Shown here: positions 15,912 through 24,671 of the stretch, piece by piece
How positions within the stretch are numbered: the stretch's first letter is position 1
Layout of the letters: every line of letters starts with the position of its first letter
NCBI RefSeq assembly: GCF_003634825.1
Contig: NZ_RBXD01000001.1
Location: forward strand, 2,688,501-2,752,500
Reading direction: 5' to 3'
Length of the DNA stretch: 64,000 bases
Source of the DNA: Flavobacterium sp. 123
GTDB lineage: Bacteria > Bacteroidota > Bacteroidia > Flavobacteriales > Flavobacteriaceae
The notes under the pieces: model-generated
Told to the model about the DNA's origin: nothing
What the model saw: the letters and a program-made list of their open reading frames with translations, nothing else
Database searches by the model: none
Position numbers and translations under genes: made by a program

Positions 15912-17735
15912 TTACTTAAAAATCACAGTTCTAGGTTTTGCAAGTTCAAAATCTTGAAATCCAAAATCTCTAGTTTCGAACGAATTTGTTTGGAAAATAT
16001 TATTTCCAATATCTGGGATGGAAGGGTAGTAGGATAATGATATTTGGAACGAACTAAACACTAAATAGTCGTTATTGATAAGAAATCCAATTCCAATTTT
16101 TGAATAGAATTGATTTTTAAACAGCCCTTTTTCAGGCGTTCCTAGTGTAGCAACTGAATAATTGAAATAAGGATTTACGCGGAATCCCCATAAATTCCAA
16201 GGAGAATATAATTGAGTTTGCAATGTAAGAACCATTTTTTCAGTTCCGTATTCAGCACTATTAAAACCTTGAATTCCATTATTTTCATTTATGTTGAGTT
16301 TGTCTCCAATAGAATTTAACCTGTTTCTACCTAATATTAATTGAGGTTTTACAAATTGTCTTAATTTCCATTTTCCAAATTCTAATAAATCAGTAAAATA
16401 ATTTGCTTGAAAAGAAAATACACTTTGATTAGTACCATTTGATTTTTCAAAAAAAGTACCTAATTCAAAATTAGTACTTAAAAACCCCCAATCATAAAAA
16501 TTACCAAAGGACATTTGAGTTCCTAAATAATAACGGCCTATTTTATTTTTATATTGGTAACCACCAGTTATTCCAAAAATTTTCCCAATGGGAACATCTT
16601 CTATAATACCATTTCTAAAGATATATTTTTCTTGAATGTATTTTCTAGAAGTTACGCCAATTCCAGAAAAAATAAATTTTTCATTTGAAAAAAAATTAAT
16701 AGCATCATATTCTAAACTCGGACTATCTAAATAGTTTATATTCAAAAATCGTCCAGATAGAATTAGATTAGTTGTTTGGTCGTTTTCGGTATTTTCTTTA
16801 TAAAGAGTAAAGGCATGAGCAATCCAATAATCTTGAGAATTATACTTAAAATTTTGTTGTGCATACACTTGATTTTGATCTTGTAAAGTGTCCTTTCTGT
16901 ATTGTTGATCAAAATAAATACCACCAGCCCATTTTGCATAAGGAGTATAAAAAGGGCGGTCTATAGTTATGCTTTTTTCATAATTACTATTTAAATCAAT
17001 ATTGTATTTAAATGTTGTTTTGATGTATGTGTTTTTAATATTTGGAATACCATAAATAAAATCATATCCCTTTTTGCCATCACTCGATCTGTTTGTGTAT
17101 TTATTGCTAAATTCATGTCCAATGCCCATAAAGTTCTTTTCATTAAACTCTAAAGTAGTTTTTGAATTGGACACTGAAGCCTTTGGAATAATACTCCAGG
17201 AATCTAAAACTCGGATATAAACATCTACGGAATCTACATTTTTATCAGTTTGCAACACATTAATAGATACTTTGTTAACGTATTTTTGGGTTCTAATTAA
17301 TCGTTCGGATTCTTTTAATAACAAGGAATCTAACGGTTTATTTTTTCTAATTAGAATTAGATTCTCAATTGCTAATTTCTTGGTTTTAAGGTGCAACCGA
17401 TTTCCAGTTTGTTCTGCCCAATTTTTAGGTTTTCTAGTAGAGTCAATTTCTGAAAACCCAAATGGATCAAGGGTTATAATATTTATGTTTCGAATAATTT
17501 TACCCTCAAAGTTTTTGTATTGATTTGGAACAATTTTTTTCTTTTTCTTTTTTGGATTAATGGGTTCGAAAATTAATTTATGAAGTAATTTTGTAAATTT
17601 TCGTTTTTTAGAATAGGTTTGGATATCCCGATATACTTCTGAAGATTTCTTTTTCGGCAGATTGGTTTGTGAAAAAGAAAACGTACAAAAGCTGAGAAGC
17701 AGAAATAGTAGAAACAATTTTTGCTTTTGAAACAT
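15912..17735 (-). CDS. POTRA/beta-barrel outer membrane protein (BamA/TamA-like)
   Basis: A 607-residue protein with a signal peptide (1-22, ending SFSQ). After a basic linker with six lysines in a row near residue 65, residues about 75-175 form a POTRA-like domain (FEGKIIRNINIITLDPFGFS and YVNKVSINVLQTDKNVDSVD). The remaining 430 residues are alternating beta strands typical of a 16-strand barrel, ending in aromatic-rich strands. Members of this family insert or export outer membrane components, but this branch, recognised only in Bacteroidota, has no assigned role. It is the last gene of the minus-strand run starting at the DUF2520 gene, after a 91-base gap. Confidence 0.8.
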   Translation of the reverse strand: MFQKQKLFLLFLLLSFCTFSFSQTNLPKKKSSEVYRDIQTYSKKRKFTKLLHKLIFEPINPKKKKKKIVPNQYKNFEGKIIRNINIITLDPFGFSEIDSTRKPKNWAEQTGNRLHLKTKKLAIENLILIRKNKPLDSLLLKESERLIRTQKYVNKVSINVLQTDKNVDSVDVYIRVLDSWSIIPKASVSNSKTTLEFNEKNFMGIGHEFSNKYTNRSSDGKKGYDFIYGIPNIKNTYIKTTFKYNIDLNSNYEKSITIDRPFYTPYAKWAGGIYFDQQYRKDTLQDQNQVYAQQNFKYNSQDYWIAHAFTLYKENTENDQTTNLILSGRFLNINYLDSPSLEYDAINFFSNEKFIFSGIGVTSRKYIQEKYIFRNGIIEDVPIGKIFGITGGYQYKNKIGRYYLGTQMSFGNFYDWGFLSTNFELGTFFEKSNGTNQSVFSFQANYFTDLLEFGKWKLRQFVKPQLILGRNRLNSIGDKLNINENNGIQGFNSAEYGTEKMVLTLQTQLYSPWNLWGFRVNPYFNYSVATLGTPEKGLFKNQFYSKIGIGFLINNDYLVFSSFQISLSYYPSIPDIGNNIFQTNSFETRDFGFQDFELAKPRTVIFK

Positions 17736-17797
17736 TTTATAAACAATTAATTTTGATAAAAAATGTTGACTTTGATTGGGGCTCTTTTTCAGATTAA

Positions 17798-17814
17798 AGA
17801 TACAAATTGTATCT
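17798..17814 (-). repeat. Short perfect palindrome after the MscS-like gene
   Basis: AGATACAA and TTGTATCT around one central A. It lies 13 bases past the mscS-like stop and 63 before the barrel gene. It could be a weak hairpin limiting read-through, or an operator; no T tail is present. Confidence 0.35.
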
Positions 17815-17826
17815 CTAAATTAGTAT

Positions 17827-18357
17827 TTAATCTGTAAATTCTTTGTTCTCATACTCATTTCCTAAAATTGAAATGCCTTTTTGTAAAAGTAAATTATTAG
17901 GGTAAATAATTTTCTCTCCATCTTTGGTGTTCAAATAGACTAGAAATGCACCAATGTCTTCAATTTCGCCTTCAATAGGAAAATCTTTATCGTGAATTCG
18001 GATGGTATCTCCAATTTTGAATGGAAAATAAAAAAACAAAATAATACCCGAAGTAATGTTACTCAAAACCGACCATTGCGCAATCATTGCAACGCCTACA
18101 ATAGTTGCTATAGATGAAATAGCAATAAAAATATCTTTGGTTTGAACTCCCCAAATAATTATTAAACCAACAATTGCTAAAATATTGATAAACAAATGAA
18201 TGTATTTAATTACTAAGTTGGTACGACGCTCTATGGTTTGACTTAATTTAGCATAACGTCTTACTAATTTAGTAGTCACAATTCGTAATACAAGAATAAT
18301 TATTAATAAAACTCCTGTTCCAATTATTTCCCGTGTAAAATCGTTAAAAAATCTCAT
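17827..18357 (-). CDS. Small mechanosensitive channel (MscS) family protein
   Basis: A 176-residue inner membrane protein with three hydrophobic segments (about 10-30, 53-70 and 78-110). The third, VGVAMIAQWSVLSNITSGII, matches the pore-lining helix of MscS, and the following FFYFPFKIGDTIRIHDKDFP begins the beta domain. It ends shortly after that domain, lacking the C-terminal alpha/beta part of E. coli MscS (286 residues); this short form is common in Flavobacteriaceae. Presumed to release solutes on osmotic downshock. It lies 14 bases downstream of maf. Confidence 0.87.
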   Translation of the reverse strand: MRFFNDFTREIIGTGVLLIIILVLRIVTTKLVRRYAKLSQTIERRTNLVIKYIHLFINILAIVGLIIIWGVQTKDIFIAISSIATIVGVAMIAQWSVLSNITSGIILFFYFPFKIGDTIRIHDKDFPIEGEIEDIGAFLVYLNTKDGEKIIYPNNLLLQKGISILGNEYENKEFTD

Positions 18358-18371
18358 GTTGTCTTCGTTTA

Positions 18372-18956
18372 TTACGCTAATTTACTCAAATATTCATAAA
18401 CTTTATCCGTTGGCATTCCCATAACATTCGCATAGGATCCTTCAATTTTCGAAACCCCAATAAAACCAATCCACTCTTGGATTCCATAAGCACCAGCTTT
18501 ATCAAAAGGTTTGTAATTTTTTATGTAATATTCAATCGCCTCATCACTTAATTCATTAAATGTTACTTTGGTAATTTCGTAAATAACAGTTGATTTTTCA
18601 ATGGTTTTAAAGCAAACAGATGTAATTACTTCGTGAGTTGTATTTGATAATGATTTTAAAATCGTAAAAGCATCTTGTTCATCTTTCGGCTTTCCTAAGG
18701 CTTTATTATTGTGCCAAACAATAGTATCGCTGGTAATAAGGATTTCATTAGGTTTTAATTCTCCTTCAAAAGCGTTTGCTTTTAATTCAGCTAAGTAGTT
18801 TGTAATTTGTTCCGCTTTTAATTCAGGAGGGAAAATTTCTTCAATTTCCTTTAATCTAATTTCAAAATCTAAATCTAAATCTTTAAAAAATTGTTGACGT
18901 CTAGGAGAACCAGAAGCCAAAATTAAGGTATATTTTTCTAATTTTTTTTTAAGCAT
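18372..18956 (-). CDS. maf: Maf family nucleotide pyrophosphatase
   Basis: A 194-residue house-cleaning pyrophosphatase. Signature features in order: LASGSPRRQQFFKDL at 13-27, the catalytic-region ILITSDTIVWHNNKALGKPK, and the late FDKAGAYGIQEW and GSYANVMGMP. Enzymes of the family hydrolyse non-canonical or modified dNTP/NTP (dTTP, UTP, m5UTP) to monophosphates. Cytoplasmic. It sits between the UbiA prenyltransferase and the MscS-like channel genes. Confidence 0.93.
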   Translation of the reverse strand: MLKKKLEKYTLILASGSPRRQQFFKDLDLDFEIRLKEIEEIFPPELKAEQITNYLAELKANAFEGELKPNEILITSDTIVWHNNKALGKPKDEQDAFTILKSLSNTTHEVITSVCFKTIEKSTVIYEITKVTFNELSDEAIEYYIKNYKPFDKAGAYGIQEWIGFIGVSKIEGSYANVMGMPTDKVYEYLSKLA

Positions 18957-19018
18957 TTTTGTGGTATTTAGATTGATTTAAAGAAACTTACTAATTTCTA
19001 ATTTGTATGTTATTTTGA

Positions 19019-19936
19019 CTAAAGTAATTTTCTGTTCCAACTTATAATAAGGATAGAAAGTATTCCAAAAAACAGAATCCATTTTAATAGAGTACTTAAA
19101 TTATGAAATTGTTTTTGAGATTCAGCTGTCCAGATTTTAACCATAAAAAAGAGCAATGGAGCAACAACAAAAACTAACATATAAAGGCAAACATAAACTA
19201 AAGGAAAAAGATAGGTTTTAATATAATATAAGATTGAAAACAATGGGATAAAACTTAATACAAAAACTATTTTTGTAGTTTTTTGTTTTCCGATAAATAT
19301 TGGTAATGTATTCATTCCTTGATTGTAATCGCCACTTATATCTTCAATATCTTTAACTATTTCTCTAATGAAATTAATCATAAAAGCAAAAACAGAATAA
19401 TCAATAAGTATAGAAAACAGGTTTGCCAATACCGATTGATTTTCAATATTTACAATAGGATAAAGATTGAAAACGCCAATGATTAGAACACTAAATGAAA
19501 GCAATAATGCAACAATTATATTGCCAATAAGCAGCATCTGTTTTAAACTACTTGCATAAAAATACAATGTTGCTGCAATCAAAATAAATAGCGAAGCGAA
19601 GCCCGGTTTACCAATTACATTTGATAAATAAAACCCAATTGCAACACCCGCAACATTGAGCGCAACATAGCTATAATAGGCATTTGTTTCAGAAATGCTT
19701 TTGCCTACAATAACATTTTTTGGCTTGTTAAAGTTATCTGTTTCCTGATCAAAAATATTATTGATTACATAACCCGCTGCAGCAATTAAAACAGTTGATA
19801 ATACTAATAATATAAACTGCCAATCCTTTAAACCTAAAGAAATATTTTGTAATGCTAAAAACCCATAAAAAAACACCAATTGCATAAACGCAAGCATCAA
19901 TAGATTTTGGTATCGTATGAGTTTTAAAAAATTCAA
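19019..19936 (-). CDS. UbiA family prenyltransferase (geranylgeranylglycerol-phosphate type)
   Basis: A 305-residue membrane protein with 8-9 hydrophobic segments. The two aspartate-rich motifs that bind Mg-prenyl diphosphate are present: NNIFDQETD at 59-67 and DIEDISGD at 196-203. Sequence style matches the group called geranylgeranylglycerol-phosphate geranylgeranyltransferase in Bacteroidota, related to archaeal DGGGP synthase; menaquinone MenA is a different branch. Whether it makes ether lipids here is not known. It is flanked by a KdsC-like phosphatase (26 bases upstream) and maf (62 bases downstream). Confidence 0.85.
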   Translation of the reverse strand: MNFLKLIRYQNLLMLAFMQLVFFYGFLALQNISLGLKDWQFILLVLSTVLIAAAGYVINNIFDQETDNFNKPKNVIVGKSISETNAYYSYVALNVAGVAIGFYLSNVIGKPGFASLFILIAATLYFYASSLKQMLLIGNIIVALLLSFSVLIIGVFNLYPIVNIENQSVLANLFSILIDYSVFAFMINFIREIVKDIEDISGDYNQGMNTLPIFIGKQKTTKIVFVLSFIPLFSILYYIKTYLFPLVYVCLYMLVFVVAPLLFFMVKIWTAESQKQFHNLSTLLKWILFFGILSILIISWNRKLL

Positions 19937-19962
19937 TTTATAGGATTTAGAAGTTGATTTAT

Positions 19963-20490
19963 TTAATCGTGTTTTCCGTCAAAATGAGCCATCCATTTTC
20001 CTTGTACTTTCATTACTTGCTCAATCACATCACGAGCAGCACCTTTTCCTCCGTTTTTATGAGAAATATAAGTTGATATAGCTTTGATTTCTGGACTTGC
20101 ATCTTGTGGACATGTTGGTAATCCTACTAATTTCATCACATGGTAATCAGGAATATCATCTCCCATATATAATACCTGCTCTGATTTTATACCATAAACA
20201 TCAATGTATTCATCAAAAGTTTCAACTTTATTAGGAGTGCCTAAATGAATATCAGTAATTCCAAGATTTCTTAATCTAACACGAACACCTTCGTTACTGC
20301 CTCCAGAAATAATACATACATTATAGCCGCTTTCAACAGCCGCTTTCATAGCATATCCATCACGAATATTCATGGTTCTAAGAATTTCTCCTTCATTGGT
20401 AACAAAAACAGAACTGTCAGTAAGCACACCATCTACGTCAAATATAAACGTAGTAATTTCATTCATTATTTCCTTATAACTTTTTGCCAT
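19963..20490 (-). CDS. KdsC-like HAD phosphatase (KDO-8-phosphate phosphatase type)
   Basis: A 175-residue capless HAD phosphatase. Motif I is FIFDVDGVLTDSS with D18 and D20, motif II ISGGSNEGV, and motif IV MGDDIPDYHVMKLVGLPTCP, all characteristic of KdsC, which dephosphorylates KDO-8-phosphate in lipopolysaccharide synthesis and works as a tetramer. Its start overlaps the end of the DUF2520 gene by 17 bases, so translation is coupled; a second ATG at codon 9 is an alternative start. kdsA and kdsB are not in the window, so the exact substrate is inferred. Confidence 0.87.
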   Translation of the reverse strand: MAKSYKEIMNEITTFIFDVDGVLTDSSVFVTNEGEILRTMNIRDGYAMKAAVESGYNVCIISGGSNEGVRVRLRNLGITDIHLGTPNKVETFDEYIDVYGIKSEQVLYMGDDIPDYHVMKLVGLPTCPQDASPEIKAISTYISHKNGGKGAARDVIEQVMKVQGKWMAHFDGKHD

Positions 20491-21235
20491 TATTTTGTAT
20501 TGATTGTGTTAGTATTTTATAAATAGTAGATTGGTTTTCATCTGATAAAAATAATTCATGTGCTTCAATAGTTTTACTGTCATTGCGTTTTGCAGGTCCA
20601 GTTTGTGCTTCTTGTGGAGAAAGAGTCATTATTTTTTGTGCAGTTTCTAAGATCAAAGGTTTTAAAATTTCAAAAGGAATTTTGTTTTCGTAACAAATAG
20701 TATTTCCAATTTCATACAAATGATTTACAAAGTTGTTTACAAATACTGCTGCTACATGAAGCGCTTTTCTTTGTTCAGAATTAATTGCAAAAACTTTAGC
20801 AGATATACTTTTTGCTGCTTTTTCTAATAATTGAAAATCAGTTGCATTTTCACTTTCTAAACAAATAGGAATGGTTTTAAAATCTACTAATTTATCTTTT
20901 GAAAAAGTCTGAAGAGGATAAAATACCCCTTTTCTATTTTTATCATCCAAAGCACCTAATGCGACACTTCCAGAAGTGTGAACTACTAATCGGTTTTTGA
21001 AAGGCAATTGCGCCGAAACGGTTGGAATAGCATCGTCTGAAACGGCAATAATATATAAATCAGCTTTAAGTAATAGACTATAATCATTAATAACTTTAGT
21101 AGGATCAAGTAGTGAAGACGGTATGTTTTTTTGTCTTGAATACACCTGAATTAATTCGGTTGCAGTATTTTTTGCAAAAGCACGAATTAATTGTTGTGCT
21201 ACGTTTCCAGAACCAATAATAATTATTTTAGTCAT
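20474..21235 (-). CDS. Rossmann-like and DUF2520 domain-containing protein
   Basis: A 253-residue predicted NAD(P)-binding oxidoreductase. The N-terminal Rossmann fold shows IIIIGSGNVAQQLIRAF at 4-20 and continues to about 115; the C-terminal DUF2520 helical domain (about 125-245) includes the segment EQRKALHVAAVFVNNFVNHL. It resembles F420-dependent NADP oxidoreductase and ketopantoate reductase folds, but the substrate is unknown. First gene of the six-gene run that continues through the KdsC-like, UbiA, maf, MscS-like and barrel genes. Confidence 0.87.
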   Translation of the reverse strand: MTKIIIIGSGNVAQQLIRAFAKNTATELIQVYSRQKNIPSSLLDPTKVINDYSLLLKADLYIIAVSDDAIPTVSAQLPFKNRLVVHTSGSVALGALDDKNRKGVFYPLQTFSKDKLVDFKTIPICLESENATDFQLLEKAAKSISAKVFAINSEQRKALHVAAVFVNNFVNHLYEIGNTICYENKIPFEILKPLILETAQKIMTLSPQEAQTGPAKRNDSKTIEAHELFLSDENQSTIYKILTQSIQNNGKKL

Positions 21236-21239
21236 TTGG

Positions 21240-21247
21240 CAAAATTA
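21240..21247 (-). promoter_or_regulatory. -7 box (TAATTTTG) abutting the DUF2520 start
   Basis: A TAnnTTTG match ending 4 bases before the ATG on the minus strand. If used, transcription would begin at or near the start codon, giving a leaderless or near-leaderless mRNA. Confidence 0.42.
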
Positions 21248-21393
21248 ACAAAAAAAATGAAGTCCTAATCGATAATTAAAAGATTCATTTTACAGTTAAT
21301 TCAATAAAAAGCAAAATTTAAGAACCGTTTTTTGAACTCTTAATTTTGGATTAAATTAACAAATGTGCGGATATACAAGTCAACATTTTTAAG

Positions 21394-21401
21394 TACTTTT
21401 G
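21394..21401 (+). promoter_or_regulatory. -7 box (TACTTTTG) for the ResB-CcsA gene
   Basis: A TAnnTTTG match followed by TTGCAC, 32 bases upstream of the chosen ATG. It lies within the longer open frame that begins at 21365 and so supports the shorter start. Confidence 0.45.
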
Positions 21402-21433
21402 TTGCACTTTTAAAAAAACGTAATCCCTTACAA

Positions 21434-24400
21434 ATGGATAAAAAATTATATTCTATTTTATTCTCTACCCGATTGATGGCCCTGCTTTTTTTAACTTTTG
21501 CATTTGCAATGGGCGCAGGAACTTTCATAGAAAGCAAATACAATACTGATACAGCACGAATTTTAGTTTACAATTCTTGGTGGTTTGAAGCCATAATGGG
21601 TTTCTTTATGATTAATTTCATAGGTAACATCAAACGCTATCAATTATTAAAAAAAGAAAAATGGGCAACATTATTGCTTCATTTGGCTTTCATTTTTATT
21701 ATTTTGGGCGCTTTCATTACTCGATATATAAGTTATGAAGGTGTAATGCCTATTCGTGAAGGTGCTGCTGAAAATCAAGTGTTTTCAGATAAAACTTTTT
21801 TAACCGTTTTTGTAGATGGTGAATATAAAGGAGAAATGAAACGTAGAGTTTTTGAGAAAGCATTGTTGCTTTCACCTGTAACCAACAATAATTTTTCTAT
21901 TTCTGAAAAGTTTGACCAAACTCCATTTGAAGTAAAGTATGAAAATTACATCATGGGAGCAAAACAAGCTATTAAACCCAGTGATAAAGGAATATTATAT
22001 CTTAAGTTAGTAGAAGCGGGTGAAGGTGGTCGTGAAGAACATTTTTTGAAAGCTGGCGAAGTACAAAATATTCACAATGTTTTATTTGCATTAAATAAAC
22101 CAACAGAAGGAGCAATCAACATCAATACTACTGGTGAAAGTTATACGATTCAAACGCCATTCGAAGGAAATTTTATGCGTATGGCTGATAAATTACAAGG
22201 TAAAGTAAACAAGGATATCGTGCAGCCTTTAATGATGCGTTCGTTATATACCATTGGAGAAAAACGTTATGTATTTCCTGATCCAGCCGTAAAAGGAGTT
22301 ATGGGATATGAATCGCAAAATGATTTTAAATCTAAAAGTCATGAAGACGCATTAGTTTTGAAAGTTTCTGCTGAAGGGCAAGAAAAAGAAGTAACTATTT
22401 TAGGTTCAAAAGGTAAAGTGGGAGAGGCACAAACGGTTCGAATAGGAAAAATAGATTACAGCTTTTTTTACGGAAGTAAAGCTTATGTATTGCCTTTTAA
22501 GATAAAATTGAATGATTTTATTGCGCAAAAATATCCCGGAACGGATAAAAGTTATTCTTCGTTTGAAAGCCAAGTTACCGTTCAAGATTCTGTTAAGCCA
22601 TTTGATGCCAGAATATATATGAATCATGTTTTAGATTATAAAGGATATCGCTTTTTTCAATCTTCTTTTGATCCAGACGAAAAAGGAACTGTTTTATCTG
22701 TTAATCATGATTTCTGGGGAACTGCAATTACGTATAGTGGTTATTTTATGTTGTTTTTTGCCATGTTAGCCATTATGTTTACTAAACATTCTCGTTTTGC
22801 AGATTTAAAAAGAAAACTAGAAGTTGTAAAAGATAAAAAAGCAAAATTATTGACTATTTTAATTTTACTTTTTAGCTTTAATAGTTTTGCGCAAGACCAT
22901 AATCATGTTCATACTGAATCAGGATCAACTCAAGAAAGTCATGCACATCATGCGGAAAAGAAATTAAACCCACAACAGCTCGATTCGTTGTTGAATAAGT
23001 TTAAAGTTTCAGAGGAACACGCTGCTAAATTCGGACGTTTAATCATTCAGGATGCTGGAGGAAGGATGAAACCTATCAATACTTTCTCTTCAGAATTATT
23101 GCGAAAAGTAAGCCATTCTGATACTTATAAAGGAATGAATTCAGATCAAGTATTTCTTTCTATGACGCAATATGCTAGTGCATGGATTGAAATTCCATTG
23201 ATTTATATTAAAAGTGGAAATGACAGTATTCGTAAGATTATTGGAATAGATAAAGAGGCAAAATATGCTCCTTTTATTGCCTTTTTTGATGCAAAAGGAA
23301 ACTATAAATTATCGTCATATTTAGAGGATGCTTTCAAAAATGCAAATCCAAATCAGTTTGAAAAAGATTTTATTGAAACGGATAAGAAAGTAAATTTAAT
23401 GGAATCAGCTTTGAGCGGAAGAATATTAAAGATTTTTCCAATCCCAAATCATGAGAACAACAAATGGATTTCTTATTTGGAACTGAATGAATCTGGTATG
23501 AAAGGAATGGATTCCACCTATACAAAAAGTATTCTTCCATTATATTTTGGAACTTTAGGGAATGCTGTAGTTTCAAAAAATTATAAATCAGCGGATGAAT
23601 TATTAGAAAGTATTAATGGTTATCAGAAGAAATTTGGTACCAAAGTGCTTCCAAGTGAAGATAAAATATCATTAGAAATTGCGTATAACAAATATGATGT
23701 TTTTAAGAATTTACCTTATTGGTATTTAACTGCAGCAATATTAATGTTGTTATTTACTATTCTTAAAATATTTAAAGAAAGAAAAATATTGAACATTCTG
23801 GTTAATGGAATGCATATCATTATCGGCTTATTATTTGTACTACATACTTTAGGTTTAATTGCCCGTTGGTATATTTCTGGACACGCACCATGGAGTAATG
23901 CGTATGAATCTATAATATATGTAGCTTGGGCAACCATGTTTTTTGGCTTGGCTTTCGATATTAAATCAAAACTTACAGTAGCTTCATCAGCCTTTGTTAC
24001 CGCAATGATTTTGATGGCTGCTTATATGAACTGGATTGACCCTGAAATTGCTAATTTACAACCTGTTCTTAATTCGTATTGGTTGATGATTCACGTTGCA
24101 GTAATTGTGGCGAGTTATGGACCTTTTGCTTTAGGAATGATTTTAGGATTTGTGTCTTTGTTATTGATTTTGTTTACCAATGCCAAAAACAAAGATAAAA
24201 TGGATTTAAATATTCAGGAAATAACGTATATAAACGAGTTGGCTTTGACTATTGGTTTAATCATGTTGACCATCGGAAACTTTCTTGGTGGACAATGGGC
24301 TAATGAAAGTTGGGGACGTTATTGGGGTTGGGACCCAAAAGAAACATGGGCTTTAATCAGTATTATGGTTTACGCTTTTGTAATTCATGCTCGATTTGTT

Positions 24401-24619
24401 CCTTCTTTAAGAGGAAAATGGATTTTTAACTTAATGAGTATGTTTGCTTTTATTTCGATTTTGTTTACTTATTATGGTGTAAACTTTCACCTGGTAGGAT
24501 TGCATTCTTATGCAAGTGGCGAAGCACATTCACTAAGTTGGATTTGGTATTCCTTAGGTGGAATTACTTTATTAGGAGCAATAACATATCCTAAATACAG
24601 AAAATATTATAAGAAATAA
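21434..24619 (+). CDS. ccsA: Fused ResB-CcsA cytochrome c biogenesis protein
   Basis: A 1061-residue system II cytochrome c maturation protein that moves haem across the membrane and ligates it to apocytochromes. The N-terminal ResB-like half has membrane segments near 12-34 and 50-100 and a large periplasmic domain; a helix near 440-460 returns to the membrane. A histidine-rich linker (about 489-507, DHNHVHTESG to SHAHHAEKK) follows a hydrophobic signal-like stretch. The C-terminal CcsA half has about eight segments, the haem-handling WWD region ANESWGRYWGWDPKETWALI (about 955-975), and conserved histidines in VLHTLGLIARWY, MIHVAVIVASYG and VNFHLVGLHSY. The frame opens at 21365, but MDKKLYSIL at 21434 is the plausible N-terminus. 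Convergent with the AraC gene through a shared terminator. Confidence 0.92.
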   Translation: MDKKLYSILFSTRLMALLFLTFAFAMGAGTFIESKYNTDTARILVYNSWWFEAIMGFFMINFIGNIKRYQLLKKEKWATLLLHLAFIFIILGAFITRYISYEGVMPIREGAAENQVFSDKTFLTVFVDGEYKGEMKRRVFEKALLLSPVTNNNFSISEKFDQTPFEVKYENYIMGAKQAIKPSDKGILYLKLVEAGEGGREEHFLKAGEVQNIHNVLFALNKPTEGAININTTGESYTIQTPFEGNFMRMADKLQGKVNKDIVQPLMMRSLYTIGEKRYVFPDPAVKGVMGYESQNDFKSKSHEDALVLKVSAEGQEKEVTILGSKGKVGEAQTVRIGKIDYSFFYGSKAYVLPFKIKLNDFIAQKYPGTDKSYSSFESQVTVQDSVKPFDARIYMNHVLDYKGYRFFQSSFDPDEKGTVLSVNHDFWGTAITYSGYFMLFFAMLAIMFTKHSRFADLKRKLEVVKDKKAKLLTILILLFSFNSFAQDHNHVHTESGSTQESHAHHAEKKLNPQQLDSLLNKFKVSEEHAAKFGRLIIQDAGGRMKPINTFSSELLRKVSHSDTYKGMNSDQVFLSMTQYASAWIEIPLIYIKSGNDSIRKIIGIDKEAKYAPFIAFFDAKGNYKLSSYLEDAFKNANPNQFEKDFIETDKKVNLMESALSGRILKIFPIPNHENNKWISYLELNESGMKGMDSTYTKSILPLYFGTLGNAVVSKNYKSADELLESINGYQKKFGTKVLPSEDKISLEIAYNKYDVFKNLPYWYLTAAILMLLFTILKIFKERKILNILVNGMHIIIGLLFVLHTLGLIARWYISGHAPWSNAYESIIYVAWATMFFGLAFDIKSKLTVASSAFVTAMILMAAYMNWIDPEIANLQPVLNSYWLMIHVAVIVASYGPFALGMILGFVSLLLILFTNAKNKDKMDLNIQEITYINELALTIGLIMLTIGNFLGGQWANESWGRYWGWDPKETWALISIMVYAFVIHARFVPSLRGKWIFNLMSMFAFISILFTYYGVNFHLVGLHSYASGEAHSLSWIWYSLGGITLLGAITYPKYRKYYKK

Positions 24620-24636
24620 ATTTTATAAAATTCAAT

Positions 24637-24671
24637 AAAAAAGGTTCAACTAACTAAGTTGAACCTTTTTT
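24637..24671. terminator. Bidirectional terminator between ResB-CcsA and AraC genes
   Basis: Perfect 15-base arms AAAAAAGGTTCAACT (24637-24651) and complement (24657-24671), 5-base loop, with A and T runs on both sides. Confidence 0.88.
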
